Counted from the first letter of the stretch, positions 8,494-16,975 are shown. The stretch: 60,447 bases of DNA from Chromobacterium haemolyticum DSM 19808 (GCF_000711885.1 NZ_JONK01000032.1:1-60447); one strand, 5' to 3'. The notes: a model not told the origin generated them from the letters alone. Numbers and translations are program-made.

Positions 8494-8818
8494 ACGCTGG
8501 CTGACCGGCCTCGGCGCCGGTCTGATCCTGGCAAGCGCCGGGGCGACGCCCTTGTCCCCCGGCCAGCACAGCCTGTTGCAGGGCTTTTTGATGCGTGGCT
8601 GCGTCAAACGCACTCCGGCCTCGGATGGCGTTGGCCAGCACTCGTCAGAACAAGTGCAAAAATATTGCCAGTGCGCCAGCCAGCATCTGGCCGGCCGCTT
8701 TTCCTCGGAAGAGGTGATGGGCGTGCTGACCGGCCAGATCAAGAAAGACGACCCGCGCGGTAAACAGCGGATGAAGGACGCCTCCGCCGCCTGCGCCCAA
8801 TATCTGGAAACTCCCTGA
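8486..8818 (+). CDS. Small exported cysteine-containing protein, function unknown
   Basis: A 110-residue protein with a clear signal peptide (MIKRWLTGLGAGLILASAGATP) and an all-helical-looking mature part of about 90 residues with four cysteines: one in MRGCVKR, two in YCQCASQH and one in AACAQY. I do not recognise a named family. Position is telling: it overlaps the end of hom by 8 bases and its TGA shares a base with the thrC ATG, so it is translationally coupled between two threonine enzymes although it should act in the periplasm. Cysteine spacing could support disulfides or a metal site. A link with threonine synthesis is not implied by the sequence. Confidence 0.75.
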   Translation: MIKRWLTGLGAGLILASAGATPLSPGQHSLLQGFLMRGCVKRTPASDGVGQHSSEQVQKYCQCASQHLAGRFSSEEVMGVLTGQIKKDDPRGKQRMKDASAACAQYLETP

Positions 8819-10227
8819 TGCGTTATATCAGCACCCGCGGGGGCATGGCCCCGCAATCGTTCAGCGACATCCTGCTGATGGGCCTGGCGCCCGACGGCGG
8901 CCTGGTGTTGCCGGAGAGCTATCCGCGGATTGATCGCGAGCGGCTGGACGCCTGGCGCGGCCTGTCCTATGCCGAATTGGCCTTTGAAGTCATCCGTCTG
9001 TTCGCCACCGATATCCCGGAAGACGATCTCAAATCCATTGTCGAGCGTACCTATACCCGCGCGGCCTTCGGCAGCGAGGCGATCACGCCGCTCAAGCGGC
9101 TGCACGACGGCCTGGCCATCCTGGAACTGTCCAACGGCCCGACGCTGGCCTTCAAGGACATGGCGATGCAGTTGCTGGGCAATCTGTTCGAATACGTGCT
9201 GGCCAGGAAGGGCGAGCGTCTGAACATCCTGGGCGCCACCTCGGGCGACACCGGCAGCGCCGCCGAGTACGCGATGCGGGGCAAGGCCGGCATCCAAGTA
9301 TTCATGTTGAGCCCGGACGGACTGATGAGCCCGTTCCAGCGCGCGCAAATGTATAGCCTGCACGACGCCAATATCCACAATATTGCGATCCAGGGCATGT
9401 TCGACGACTGCCAGGACATCGTGAAGGCGGTGCAGAACGACCATGCCTTCAAAGCGCGTCACAAGATAGGCACCGTCAATTCGATCAACTGGGCGCGAGT
9501 GGTGGCCCAGGTGGTGTATTACTTCAAGGGCTATTTCAACGCCACGACGAGTAATGAGGAAAAGGTCAGCTTCTGCGTGCCGTCCGGCAACTTCGGCAAT
9601 GTCTGTGCCGGCCATATCGCGCGTCAGATGGGCTTGCCGGTCGAACGGCTGCTGGTGGCCACCAACGAGAACGACGTGCTGGACGAGTTCTTTCGCACCG
9701 GCGCCTACCGCCCGCGCGGCACGGCCAACACCTACGTTACCTCCAGTCCGTCGATGGATATTTCCAAGGCCTCCAACTTCGAGCGCTTCGTGTTCGATCT
9801 GCTGGGACGGGACCCGGAAGCGCTGAAAGCGCTGTGGCGCCAGGTGGACGCCGGAATCGGCTTCACCTTGTCCGAGGAACAGACCACCGCCGCCGCAGAG
9901 GTCTTCGGCTTCGTTTCCGGCAAGAGCAGCCATGCCGACCGCCTGGCCACTATCCGCCAGCTGGACCGCGAAGACGGCGTGGTGGTGGATACCCATACCG
10001 CCGACGGGATCAAGGTGGCGCGCGAGTTGCGCCGCCCCGGCGAAACCGTGGTTTGCCTGGAAACCGCTTTGCCCGCCAAGTTCGCCGCCACCATCCGCGA
10101 AGCGCTGGACCGCGATCCGCCGCGGCCGGACGGTTTCGACGGCCTGGAGGATCTGCCGCAGAAAGTGTCGGTGTTTCCGGCGGACGCCGAGGAGGTCAAA
10201 GCCTTCATCGAACGCAGTTTGAGCTGA
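8818..10227 (+). CDS. thrC: Threonine synthase
   Basis: PLP enzyme that turns O-phosphohomoserine into threonine. The 469-residue product is of the long (E. coli/yeast-like) class: opening MRYISTRGGMAPQSFSDILLMGLAPDGGL, the PLP-lysine motif SNGPTLAFKDMAMQ near residue 113, ATSGDTGSAAEYAMRGK, and the PSGNFGNVCAGHIARQMGLP loop. It is the last gene of hom / small exported protein / thrC and is followed by a clear terminator. thrB (homoserine kinase) is not in the operon. Confidence 0.94.
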   Translation: MRYISTRGGMAPQSFSDILLMGLAPDGGLVLPESYPRIDRERLDAWRGLSYAELAFEVIRLFATDIPEDDLKSIVERTYTRAAFGSEAITPLKRLHDGLAILELSNGPTLAFKDMAMQLLGNLFEYVLARKGERLNILGATSGDTGSAAEYAMRGKAGIQVFMLSPDGLMSPFQRAQMYSLHDANIHNIAIQGMFDDCQDIVKAVQNDHAFKARHKIGTVNSINWARVVAQVVYYFKGYFNATTSNEEKVSFCVPSGNFGNVCAGHIARQMGLPVERLLVATNENDVLDEFFRTGAYRPRGTANTYVTSSPSMDISKASNFERFVFDLLGRDPEALKALWRQVDAGIGFTLSEEQTTAAAEVFGFVSGKSSHADRLATIRQLDREDGVVVDTHTADGIKVARELRRPGETVVCLETALPAKFAATIREALDRDPPRPDGFDGLEDLPQKVSVFPADAEEVKAFIERSLS

Positions 10228-10243
10228 AGCGCTTCGGACGCGA

Positions 10244-10270
10244 AAACGGCCCCATGGGGGCCGTTTTTTT
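10244..10270 (+). terminator. Rho-independent terminator of the hom-thrC operon
   Basis: AACGGCCCC and GGGGCCGTT with a 3- to 4-nt loop, followed by seven T. Confidence 0.92.
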
Positions 10271-10289
10271 GCGTCTGCCGCGGCGTTAG

Positions 10290-10336
10290 GGCTTATTCAA
10301 AGTCTTGCTCTAGCTTGCGAGACTTTGAACAGGCTC
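10290..10336. repeat. Mini version of the small mobile repeat, flanked by TTAG
   Basis: A 47-bp segment between TTAG (10286-10289) and TTAG (10337-10340). It consists almost only of the two repeat ends, TTCAAAGTCT and AGACTTTGAACAGGCTC, brought together, as expected of an internally deleted copy. It is directly followed by the full copy, sharing the TTAG. Confidence 0.75.
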
Positions 10337-10340
10337 TTAG

Positions 10341-10479
10341 AACCTGTTCAAAGTCTGCTGCGCTTCAGCGATACGGCGTTGAAAACGAGCTCAAAATGCT
10401 CATGTACCACTCGTACATTCCGCTTTTTCGCTCGTTTTCGCCTTGTCTCGCCCTTGCTCGCGAGACTTTGAACAGGCTC
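10341..10479 (-). mobile_element. IS-related small mobile repeat, copy 2 (complete)
   Basis: A 139-bp element with terminal inverted repeats AACCTGTTCAAAGTCT and AGACTTTGAACAGGCTC, flanked on both sides by TTAG (10337-10340 and 10480-10483), which fits a 3-4 bp T-A target duplication. The inside has no gene and contains the AGGCGAAAACGAGC...GGAATGTACGAG segment common to all copies. The right-hand TTAG supplies the TAA stop of the adjoining esterase gene. Confidence 0.85.
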
Positions 10480-12513
10480 TTAGAACGTCAGCGCCACGCC
10501 GACATTGCCGGCGGTCTGGCTGCTGCCGCTGCGACCGCTGGCGGCGCTGAGCTGGCCGAACATCGACACGCTCTTGCTCAACTGGGCGCTGAGGCCGGCG
10601 GTCCATTCCAGCCAATCCGCCTTGGGCTTGCCCAACTTGACGCTGTAATCGCCCAGCGTGGTGGCCAGGCCGGCGGTGACTATGCGGTCGTCGCGCTTGA
10701 ACTCGTGCGCGTAGCTGAGTTTGGCGTAAGGGCTGAAACGGCCGATGTCGGCTTCCAACTGCCAGCCGACGCGCGCCACCAGTGAGGTGCCGTTTTGCGC
10801 GTTGAAGGCCATGCTGCTGCTGTTGCCGCCTTGCTCTGTGAAGCCGTTCACCTTGACGTGGGCGTAGTCCAGGCCAGCGATGGGGCCGGTGCGGTAAGCG
10901 CCCAGCGGGATAAGGTAACCGCCGCCGACGCGCAAGCCGTATTGACTCTGGCGAGCCGTGCCGTTCAGCGCGATTTGGGCGGCGCCCAGCGATACTTGGC
11001 GGCGGGTGTCGATATCGCCGGCGCCGATGTGGGCGTCGCCGTCCAGCCAGAACCGTTCCTGCTTGTAGCTGAACAACGCGCTCATCAAGGTGCTGCGGTC
11101 ATCTACGCTGCCTGGCGTGGCAATGCCGTTGATGTCGGTTTTGCCGTTCTGGCGCGACATCGCCAGCCCCAGGCTAAGCGCTGGGCTGGCCTGGAAGTCC
11201 AGGCCCACGGTGTACAGACGGCCTTGCGGCTTGGCGGACAGGCTGTCATAGCCGATCTTGTCGTCGTTGAAGGCGCCGCTGACGAAGGCGCTGACCGCGC
11301 CAACCTCGCGTTTCTGCGCGCGGATGGCCTGATAGCGGCTGTCCAGCGTTCCGCCCAGTTGGCGGGCGTTGTTCAGCGCGGATTCCGGCAGCGCCCCAGC
11401 GAAATAGGGCGCTTGCAACAGGCCGTAGATGTAGTCGCCTATCAATTGATAGGCTGCCGGTGTGGGATGCAAGGCATCGGTGAACAGATAGTTTTGCCCC
11501 GGAATAACGGAGGCCAGGCAGTATAGGGCGGACTGCGAGCAAGCCGCGCCGGAGGTATTGCTGAAACCATAGGCTCGCGGATTGGCCAGAAGCTCAGAAA
11601 ACAGGCCCGATATATTGGCTCTGACGACGCCATGCTGCAGATTGCCTGCGCTAAGCGCCATATCCACCAGCTGGTTGTAACCGCTAGCGCCTTTTTGAAG
11701 GTTGGGTTGTACCGCGGCGTAAGCGCTGGTCAGCGTGCCTTCGCTCAGGCCGGCGGTGGTTTCAGCCTTGCTTAGCGCCTGGTTGATGAGGGCCGGCGAA
11801 TTGCTGGTCTGGCCGGCGCTCAGCACCTCCCAGGCGGCGCCCCAGGCGGTAAGGACCTTGCCGGCATTGCCAGCGCCGGGCAGCGCTGTCTGAATGGCGG
11901 CGAGTACGGATAGCGGCGCCGCGGAGATGTCGGGCAGATTGGGCAGGATGATGGTGTTTGCCCCGGCAGCCTTGAGCGCTGCCACCGCCTGCGCGGTGTA
12001 GCCTGCGGAGGCGCCTAGATAGGCGGTTGGGTTGCTCTGGCTGCCGGCGGCGATGACGTCGTTGCCGCCGATCCAGATGGCGTAGGCGGCGTTGGGGTCG
12101 GCCTTTTGGCCTTTCTGGCCCAGATAAGCGTTGATCTGGCCCGGCAAGTCGGTGACCGGGATCGCGTCGGCGGCAGGGCTCTGGCTGGGCGTCTCTGGAT
12201 TGGTGTTGGGCGGGCTGGCGGGCTGCGCGCGAGCGTCGCCCTGAGCATAATTATTGCCTGCGGTATTGGCAATGTGGGTGTTTAGGCCGTTGTTGGGCGA
12301 TACGCTTTGGCCGTAGTGATTGGCCAAGACTTCGGCCCAACCCGTTCCGTAGCCCAGAGTCCAGCGGGCGGTTGACGGCAGGCCGCCCAGCCCGCCGAAA
12401 GCGCCGGTGTCGGTCAGACTGTCGCCGAAGAAATAAAAATGACTATAGGCGTTGGCGGCGGCGGGCAGGGCCAGCAGAGTGGCCACGGCCAGCGTGTTCA
12501 GGCGCTTGCGCAT
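10480..12513 (-). CDS. Autotransporter with GDSL esterase passenger
   Basis: A 677-residue type Va autotransporter like EstA/ApeE. It has a signal peptide (MRKRLNTLAVATLLALPAAANA). The passenger of about 370 residues is a GDSL lipase/esterase: block I FFGDSLTDTGAF with the serine nucleophile, block III-like GGNDVIAAG, and block V DALHPTPAAYQLIGDY with the catalytic Asp and His. The C-terminal ~280 residues form alternating amphipathic strands of an outer-membrane beta-barrel ending in a terminal phenylalanine (VGVALTF). It would be displayed on the cell surface and hydrolyse esters. Its TAA stop abuts the mobile repeat. Identification is firm, substrate unknown. Confidence 0.9.
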   Translation of the reverse strand: MRKRLNTLAVATLLALPAAANAYSHFYFFGDSLTDTGAFGGLGGLPSTARWTLGYGTGWAEVLANHYGQSVSPNNGLNTHIANTAGNNYAQGDARAQPASPPNTNPETPSQSPAADAIPVTDLPGQINAYLGQKGQKADPNAAYAIWIGGNDVIAAGSQSNPTAYLGASAGYTAQAVAALKAAGANTIILPNLPDISAAPLSVLAAIQTALPGAGNAGKVLTAWGAAWEVLSAGQTSNSPALINQALSKAETTAGLSEGTLTSAYAAVQPNLQKGASGYNQLVDMALSAGNLQHGVVRANISGLFSELLANPRAYGFSNTSGAACSQSALYCLASVIPGQNYLFTDALHPTPAAYQLIGDYIYGLLQAPYFAGALPESALNNARQLGGTLDSRYQAIRAQKREVGAVSAFVSGAFNDDKIGYDSLSAKPQGRLYTVGLDFQASPALSLGLAMSRQNGKTDINGIATPGSVDDRSTLMSALFSYKQERFWLDGDAHIGAGDIDTRRQVSLGAAQIALNGTARQSQYGLRVGGGYLIPLGAYRTGPIAGLDYAHVKVNGFTEQGGNSSSMAFNAQNGTSLVARVGWQLEADIGRFSPYAKLSYAHEFKRDDRIVTAGLATTLGDYSVKLGKPKADWLEWTAGLSAQLSKSVSMFGQLSAASGRSGSSQTAGNVGVALTF

Positions 12514-12667
12514 TTGGAATGTCCCCTTCCGGATAAATTTTTGGTTTTATTTGATTTAGGTTTAAGAGTCTAAGCTCTATTCGAACGATTATTTTAATTT
12601 CTCCATGGCATTGTCAATAGGAGGGCGCAGGCTGCAGCCCTGGCCTTGCTTGCGCTAGAATGTGGGT

Positions 12668-13345
12668 ATGCGACGTTTACTACTTTGGATGATGTGCTGC
12701 GTCTGGGCCGTGGCGGCATCGGCCGCGGGCATGCAGGACCTGGGACGCTTGGAGGCTTTGGCCGGAGACTTCCTCAAGCACGAATTGTCGATGCGTCCCG
12801 CCACTTGGACCTTGGGGCAGTTGGACCGTAAGCTGGCGGTGCCGGCCTGCGCGCAGCCCAAGGCGGATTGGGCGACGCCAGGCGTGACCATCGGCGCCAC
12901 CTTCGTCGCGGTGTCGTGCCCGGAGCTGGGTTGGGCGCTGCGGATTCCCGTGCGGATCAATGAAAAGAAAATGGGCGTGGCCCTGAGCCGGGCCGTGGCG
13001 GCCGGCGAGGTGCTGAGCGCCGCCGACGTGCGCTTAGTCGACGTGGCCAATCCCAGCCTAGCGCGGAATGTGTTGGACGACCTGCAGCAAGCCATAGGCA
13101 AGACCATGCGCTCCGGTGCGCCGGCCGGCGCCTGGTTGCGCAGCTTCATGGTGCGTGCGCCCTATCTGGTGAACAGCAACCAGCGGGTGAAGGTGGTGGC
13201 GTCGGGGGAAGGTTTCGCCGCGGCGGCCGACGGGCTGGCGATAGGCAATGCCGCCGAAGGCGAGCAAGTGTCGGTGCGCATGGCTTCCGGCCGGGTGATA
13301 CGCGGGCAAGTGCAGGCGGACGGCAGCGTGATGGTGATATATTGA
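12668..13345 (+). CDS. flgA: Flagellar P-ring assembly chaperone FlgA
   Basis: Periplasmic protein needed to assemble the flagellar P-ring around the rod. The 225-residue product has a signal peptide (MRRLLLWMMCCVWAVAASAAG), an N-terminal wing domain (ALAGDFLKHEL) and a C-terminal SAF domain (LSRAVAAGEVLSAADVRLVDV, then QRVKVVASGEGFAAAADGLAIGNAAEGE and a VSVRMASGRVIRGQV end) as in FlgA. A GTG two codons upstream (12662) is an alternative start; neither has a strong ribosome site. It begins the usual flgA-flgM-flgN order; flgB onward is not here. Confidence 0.9.
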   Translation: MRRLLLWMMCCVWAVAASAAGMQDLGRLEALAGDFLKHELSMRPATWTLGQLDRKLAVPACAQPKADWATPGVTIGATFVAVSCPELGWALRIPVRINEKKMGVALSRAVAAGEVLSAADVRLVDVANPSLARNVLDDLQQAIGKTMRSGAPAGAWLRSFMVRAPYLVNSNQRVKVVASGEGFAAAADGLAIGNAAEGEQVSVRMASGRVIRGQVQADGSVMVIY

Positions 13346-13411
13346 GACGGCTCGCCGGCAAGCCGATGTGGCGGCCGCGGCGCGCGGGGACGGATAATTA
13401 GGAGAAAGTCT

Positions 13412-13438
13412 TCAAGATATTGTTTTTCCGTCCGATAA
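13412..13438 (+). promoter_or_regulatory. Flagellar sigma-28 type promoter of flgMN
   Basis: TCAAGATA, 11 bp, TCCGATAA. The -10 element differs from the sigma-28 consensus GCCGATAA by one base and the -35 element matches TAAAGTTT at five of eight. It lies 38 bp before flgM, the gene typically transcribed both with early flagellar genes and from FliA. Confidence 0.65.
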
Positions 13439-13475
13439 TAGAGGTAATCCAGGTTCCCTTTGGGAAGGCCATGCC

Positions 13476-13772
13476 ATGAAAGTAGATAACTCGGGTAAGC
13501 TGTCAGCAAGCTACAGCACCCAGAACAAGGCCGCGCCGCGAGATGCGGCCGCCAACGCCAACCCTGCCGCCAGTGGATCCGACAGCGTGACGATTAATCC
13601 TTTGGCCAGCCGTCTGAGCGCGGTGGAAAGCAAGGTCAGCGGCGACTCTGGCTTTGATGCCGGTAAGGTGGCCGCGATCAAGTCGGCCATTGCCGCGGGC
13701 ACATTCAGCGTCAATCCGGAGAAGATCGCCGATGGCTTGATCGCCTCCACCAAGGAATTGTTGGCGCGTTAA
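13476..13772 (+). CDS. flgM: Anti-sigma-28 factor FlgM
   Basis: Holds FliA (sigma-28) inactive until the hook is complete, when it is exported through the flagellar secretion channel. The 98-residue product has the short basic start (MKVDNSGKLSASYSTQ), a disordered polar N-terminal half, then the FliA-binding C-terminal helices with the family pattern FDAGKVAAIKSAIAAGTFSVNPEKIADGLIAS. It lies between flgA and flgN and behind a sigma-28 type promoter. Confidence 0.93.
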   Translation: MKVDNSGKLSASYSTQNKAAPRDAAANANPAASGSDSVTINPLASRLSAVESKVSGDSGFDAGKVAAIKSAIAAGTFSVNPEKIADGLIASTKELLAR

Positions 13773-13795
13773 GCGCGCGCAGTTGAGAGTCAGGC

Positions 13796-14260
13796 ATGAA
13801 CGTTGTTGAAGAATTCTGTCAGCTGTGCCGGGCCGAGAGCGATCTCGTTGCCCGGCTGATTGCGTTGCTGGAGCAGGAACAAAAGGTATTGGTGCAGGGT
13901 TTTGACGTTCAGCTGGACGCTCTGGCCGAGGGCAAGAGCGCAGTGCTGGACCAACTGGCCGTCAGCGCCGCTCAGCGCGGCGAACTGATGCGTCGGATCG
14001 GCGTGCAGGACAGCGAGACGGTTTACATCTGGCTGGCGGACAAGCCGGAAGCCAGTCTGGCCTGGACCGGGCTGGAAGAGGCGATTCAGCGGGCGCAGAG
14101 CATCAATCAGCTCAACGGCAGCTTCATCGACCAGCGCTTGTCGTTGGTGGAGGGCGCGCTGAACACCTTGCGCGACGCCGCAGCCTCCACCATGGGCTAC
14201 GACAAGGCCGGGCAGCTGCCGGAACTGGCGACCGGGCGGCGCTTTCTCGGCTCCGCCTGA
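13796..14260 (+). CDS. flgN: Flagellar export chaperone FlgN
   Basis: Chaperone for the hook-filament junction proteins FlgK and FlgL. The 154-residue product is helical with the family features: an N-terminal FCQLCRAESDLVARLIALLEQEQKVL helix and a central long helix with INQLNGSFIDQRLSLVEGALNTL. It follows flgM by 23 bp. Six bases past its TGA is GTTCAAAGTC (14266-14275), which looks like a relic end of the small mobile repeat, and a terminator follows further on. Confidence 0.88.
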   Translation: MNVVEEFCQLCRAESDLVARLIALLEQEQKVLVQGFDVQLDALAEGKSAVLDQLAVSAAQRGELMRRIGVQDSETVYIWLADKPEASLAWTGLEEAIQRAQSINQLNGSFIDQRLSLVEGALNTLRDAAASTMGYDKAGQLPELATGRRFLGSA

Positions 14261-14343
14261 GGTTTGTTCAAAGTCCGCCGCGCGTGGGCGGGATGGCTGG
14301 AAAAGGGGAGTGAAAACGCCCCCGGCAAGCTCAATATACGAAG

Positions 14344-14373
14344 AGAGCGCCTTTGCGGCGCTCTTGGCTTTTT
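14344..14373 (+). terminator. Rho-independent terminator after flgMN
   Basis: AGAGCGCC, loop TTTGC, GGCGCTCT, followed after TGGC by five T. Confidence 0.75.
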
Positions 14374-14481
14374 CACCGCGTCGCGGCCGGTTTTAGAGTC
14401 TATTCTCAAGGAGCAGTGGGAATGCCCTGGCCTTTATGGTATCTTCCTCTCCGGGCCTGAGAAAACCACTATCCGGAACCA

Positions 14482-15402
14482 ATGACCCTGATTTCCTTGA
14501 TTATCGCTCTGGCACTGGAGCAGTTGCGGCCGTTAGGCAATCGCAATCGCGTCTGGCTGCTGTTCACTCGCTACGCCAATCATTTGGAACGCAATCTGAA
14601 TGCCGGCTCCAACCGTCATGGCGTGTTGGCGTGGTCCTTGGCGATCGTGCCGGCGGTCTTGCTCAGCTTGCTGATCTACTACGCGCTGCACGCCTTGAGC
14701 CCGATCCTGGCGATGTTGTGGAATGTCCTGATCTTGTATCTGACCATGGGTTTCCGCCATTTCTCCAGTGCGTTCTCCGAAATCTCCCAGGCCTTGGCCG
14801 AAGGGCGGGATCTGGACGCGCGCACCGCGCTGGCGAATTGGACTGGCCAGGGCACCGCTGAATTGTCTGTCGAGGAAATTTCCCGGCTGGCGATTGAGCA
14901 GGGGGTGGTGGACAGCTACCGCCATGTGTTCGGCACCATGTTCTGGTTTGTGTTGTTGCCGGGCCCGGCCGGCGCGCTGTTGTACCGACTCTGTTCTATG
15001 CTGAATCAGAAGTGGGGCAACCGCGACGCGGACGAAGACCCGTTCGGTCGTTTCTCGGCTAGCGCCGCTGCCTGGCTGGACTGGATTCCGGTGCGTTTGA
15101 CCGCCGCCAGCTTCGCCATTATGGGCGATTTCGAAGATGCGGTGTATTGCTGGCGCTCCCAGGCCAAAACATGGGGGAACTACGCTAATGGCATTCTTCT
15201 GGCTTCGGCCGCGGGTGCGATCGGCGTGAAATTGGGCGATCCGCTCAGACAGGATTACTCCATACGCTTCCGGCCCGAACTGGGCTTGGGCGACGAAGCC
15301 GATCCCAACTACCTGAAAAGCGCGGTTGGTCTGGTCTGGCGTTCCGCCTTGCTATGGTTGGCCGTAATCCTGCTGCTCAGCGTCGCAAGCCACATGGGCT
15401 GA
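14482..15402 (+). CDS. CobD/CbiB-like integral membrane protein
   Basis: A 306-residue membrane protein with four or five hydrophobic segments (LSLLIYYALHAL, MLWNVLILYLTMGF, MFWFVLLPGPAGALLYRLC, LLWLAVILLLSV). The combination LYLTMGFRHF, then an acidic stretch with ALANWTGQ, EEISRLAIEQGVVDSYRHVFGTMFWFVLLPGPAGALLYRL, matches the CobD/CbiB (adenosylcobinamide-phosphate synthase) family. No other cobalamin gene is nearby, and relatives of this length in the Neisseriales are usually annotated only at the family level, so a role in cobalamin synthesis is not established. Confidence 0.72.
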   Translation: MTLISLIIALALEQLRPLGNRNRVWLLFTRYANHLERNLNAGSNRHGVLAWSLAIVPAVLLSLLIYYALHALSPILAMLWNVLILYLTMGFRHFSSAFSEISQALAEGRDLDARTALANWTGQGTAELSVEEISRLAIEQGVVDSYRHVFGTMFWFVLLPGPAGALLYRLCSMLNQKWGNRDADEDPFGRFSASAAAWLDWIPVRLTAASFAIMGDFEDAVYCWRSQAKTWGNYANGILLASAAGAIGVKLGDPLRQDYSIRFRPELGLGDEADPNYLKSAVGLVWRSALLWLAVILLLSVASHMG

Positions 15403-15408
15403 CGACCC

Positions 15409-15431
15409 AACGCCGCCGTTAGGGCGGCGTT
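15409..15431. terminator. GC hairpin after the CobD-like gene
   Basis: AACGCCGCC (15409-15417) and GGCGGCGTT (15423-15431) with a 5-nt loop; the following bases (GTCTTG) give only a weak U tract. Confidence 0.5.
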
Positions 15432-15517
15432 GTCTTGTCCGTTTGTGTCATTTGAATACGGGGGCATGTTGGCGCGTGCGCGCAACAGGCCCCGCGAGTT
15501 TTGCAGGAGTTTTGTCC

Positions 15518-16855
15518 ATGCTGTTTTCCGAACTCGGGCTGTCGCCCGAGATTCTGCGCGCCATTGAAGAACAGGGCTATTCCCAGCCCACCCCGATTCA
15601 GGAAAAGGCGATTCCTCTGGTTTTGTCCAGCCGCGATTTGCTGGCCGCCGCCCAAACCGGCACCGGCAAGACCGCGGCCTTCATGCTGCCCATTCTGGAG
15701 CGCCTGAAGAAATACGCCAATACCAGCGTGTCCCCGGCGATGCATCCGCTGCGCGCCCTGGTGTTGTCTCCTACCCGCGAATTGGCGGATCAGATCGGCG
15801 TCAACGTCAAGAGCTACACCAAATACCTGCCTCTGCGCTCCACCACGGTGTTCGGCGGCGTCAATATGGACCCGCAAACTCAGGAACTGCGCCGCGGCGT
15901 GGAAATCCTGATCGCCACGCCGGGACGCCTGCTAGACCACATCCAGCAAAAAACCGTTCAATTGAACAAGGTGGAAGTGCTGGTGCTGGATGAAGGCGAC
16001 CGCATGCTGGATATGGGTTTCATTCAGGACATCCGCAAGATCATGGGCATGCTGCCCAAAGAGCGTCAGACTCTATTGTTCTCCGCCACTTTTGCGCCGG
16101 AGATCAAACGGCTGGCCGCTGATTTCATGAAGTCGCCGCAAACGGTGGAGGTCGCGCGTCAAAACGCCACCAACGACCAGGTCGAGCAGATTGTTTACTC
16201 GGTGGACGCCTTCAAAAAGCGCCATCTGTTGACGCATCTGATCAAATCTCGCGAGATGAGCCAGGTCATCGTGTTTTGCAAGACCAAGCTCAGCGCCGAC
16301 CGTCTGGCGCGTGAACTGCAGCGCGATGGCCTGCAAGCCGAAGCCATTCACGGCGATAAGGCTCAGGGCGCGCGTCTGGAAACGCTGGCGGGGTTCAAGG
16401 AAGGCAAACTGCGCATATTGGTGGCCACCGATGTCGCCGCTCGCGGCCTGGATGTGACGGAGTTGCCCTATGTGGTCAACTTCGAGCTGCCGAACGCCCC
16501 GGAAGATTATGTGCACCGGATTGGCCGTACCGGCCGCGCCGGCGCCAAGGGCGTGGCGATTTCGTTAATGTCCCCGGAAGAAACCCGTCAGCACGAGTCT
16601 ATCGAGAAGCTGACCAAGCAGACGTTGACGCCGCAGATCGTCGATGGTTTCCGCCCTTCCTGGCTGACGCGTCCCAGTGAGCGCGAACGGGAGCGTGAGC
16701 GCTTGCCGGCGCCGCCCAAGCCGGAAGCTTCGGTTCTGGCCGGTTTGACCGAGGGCGTGAAGAGACCTTTGAGCGGCCGTCGCAGCCGGAAGGCAAAGCG
16801 CGAGGTGCCGGCTCTGCTGCTGCCGCCGCGCTATAAGGTGGAAATCATTCGCTGA
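15518..16855 (+). CDS. rhlE: RhlE-type ATP-dependent RNA helicase with DEGD box
   Basis: A 445-residue superfamily 2 RNA helicase of the DEAD-box group. Motifs in order: Q motif (GYSQPTPIQEKAIP), I (AQTGTGKTAAF), Ia (SPTRELADQI), Ib (TPGRLLDH), II as DEGD (VLVLDEGDRMLDMGF), III (SAT, in LLFSATFAPEI), IV (VIVFCKTK), V (ATDVAARGLDV) and VI (HRIGRTGRAG). The C-terminal tail after about residue 385 is basic and low-complexity (SERERERERLP), as in RhlE. Box II has Gly in place of the usual Ala. The ATG at 15518 has AGGAG before it; an upstream extension lacks homologous content. A terminator follows. Confidence 0.9.
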   Translation: MLFSELGLSPEILRAIEEQGYSQPTPIQEKAIPLVLSSRDLLAAAQTGTGKTAAFMLPILERLKKYANTSVSPAMHPLRALVLSPTRELADQIGVNVKSYTKYLPLRSTTVFGGVNMDPQTQELRRGVEILIATPGRLLDHIQQKTVQLNKVEVLVLDEGDRMLDMGFIQDIRKIMGMLPKERQTLLFSATFAPEIKRLAADFMKSPQTVEVARQNATNDQVEQIVYSVDAFKKRHLLTHLIKSREMSQVIVFCKTKLSADRLARELQRDGLQAEAIHGDKAQGARLETLAGFKEGKLRILVATDVAARGLDVTELPYVVNFELPNAPEDYVHRIGRTGRAGAKGVAISLMSPEETRQHESIEKLTKQTLTPQIVDGFRPSWLTRPSERERERERLPAPPKPEASVLAGLTEGVKRPLSGRRSRKAKREVPALLLPPRYKVEIIR

Positions 16856-16873
16856 TTGGGCGAATAGACAAGA

Positions 16874-16899
16874 AACGGCCCTGATGGGGCCGTTTTTTT
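16874..16899 (+). terminator. Rho-independent terminator of the helicase gene
   Basis: AACGGCCC, loop, GGGCCGTT followed by seven T. Confidence 0.92.
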
Positions 16900-16975
16900 A
16901 TGCGCATCGTCGGCACTTCCTATCAGCGATAGAGTCGGACATCTGTGCGAACCGTTCTGGGATAGGGAGAGGGCG

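Noticed and set aside
7204-9996. 930-codon minus-strand frame opposite hom and thrC
   Set aside because: Antisense shadow caused by high GC at third positions; hom, the small gene and thrC are well supported.
14482-15402. Cobalamin biosynthesis role for the CobD-like gene
   Set aside because: Only family resemblance; no other cobalamin gene nearby, so I kept a family-level name.
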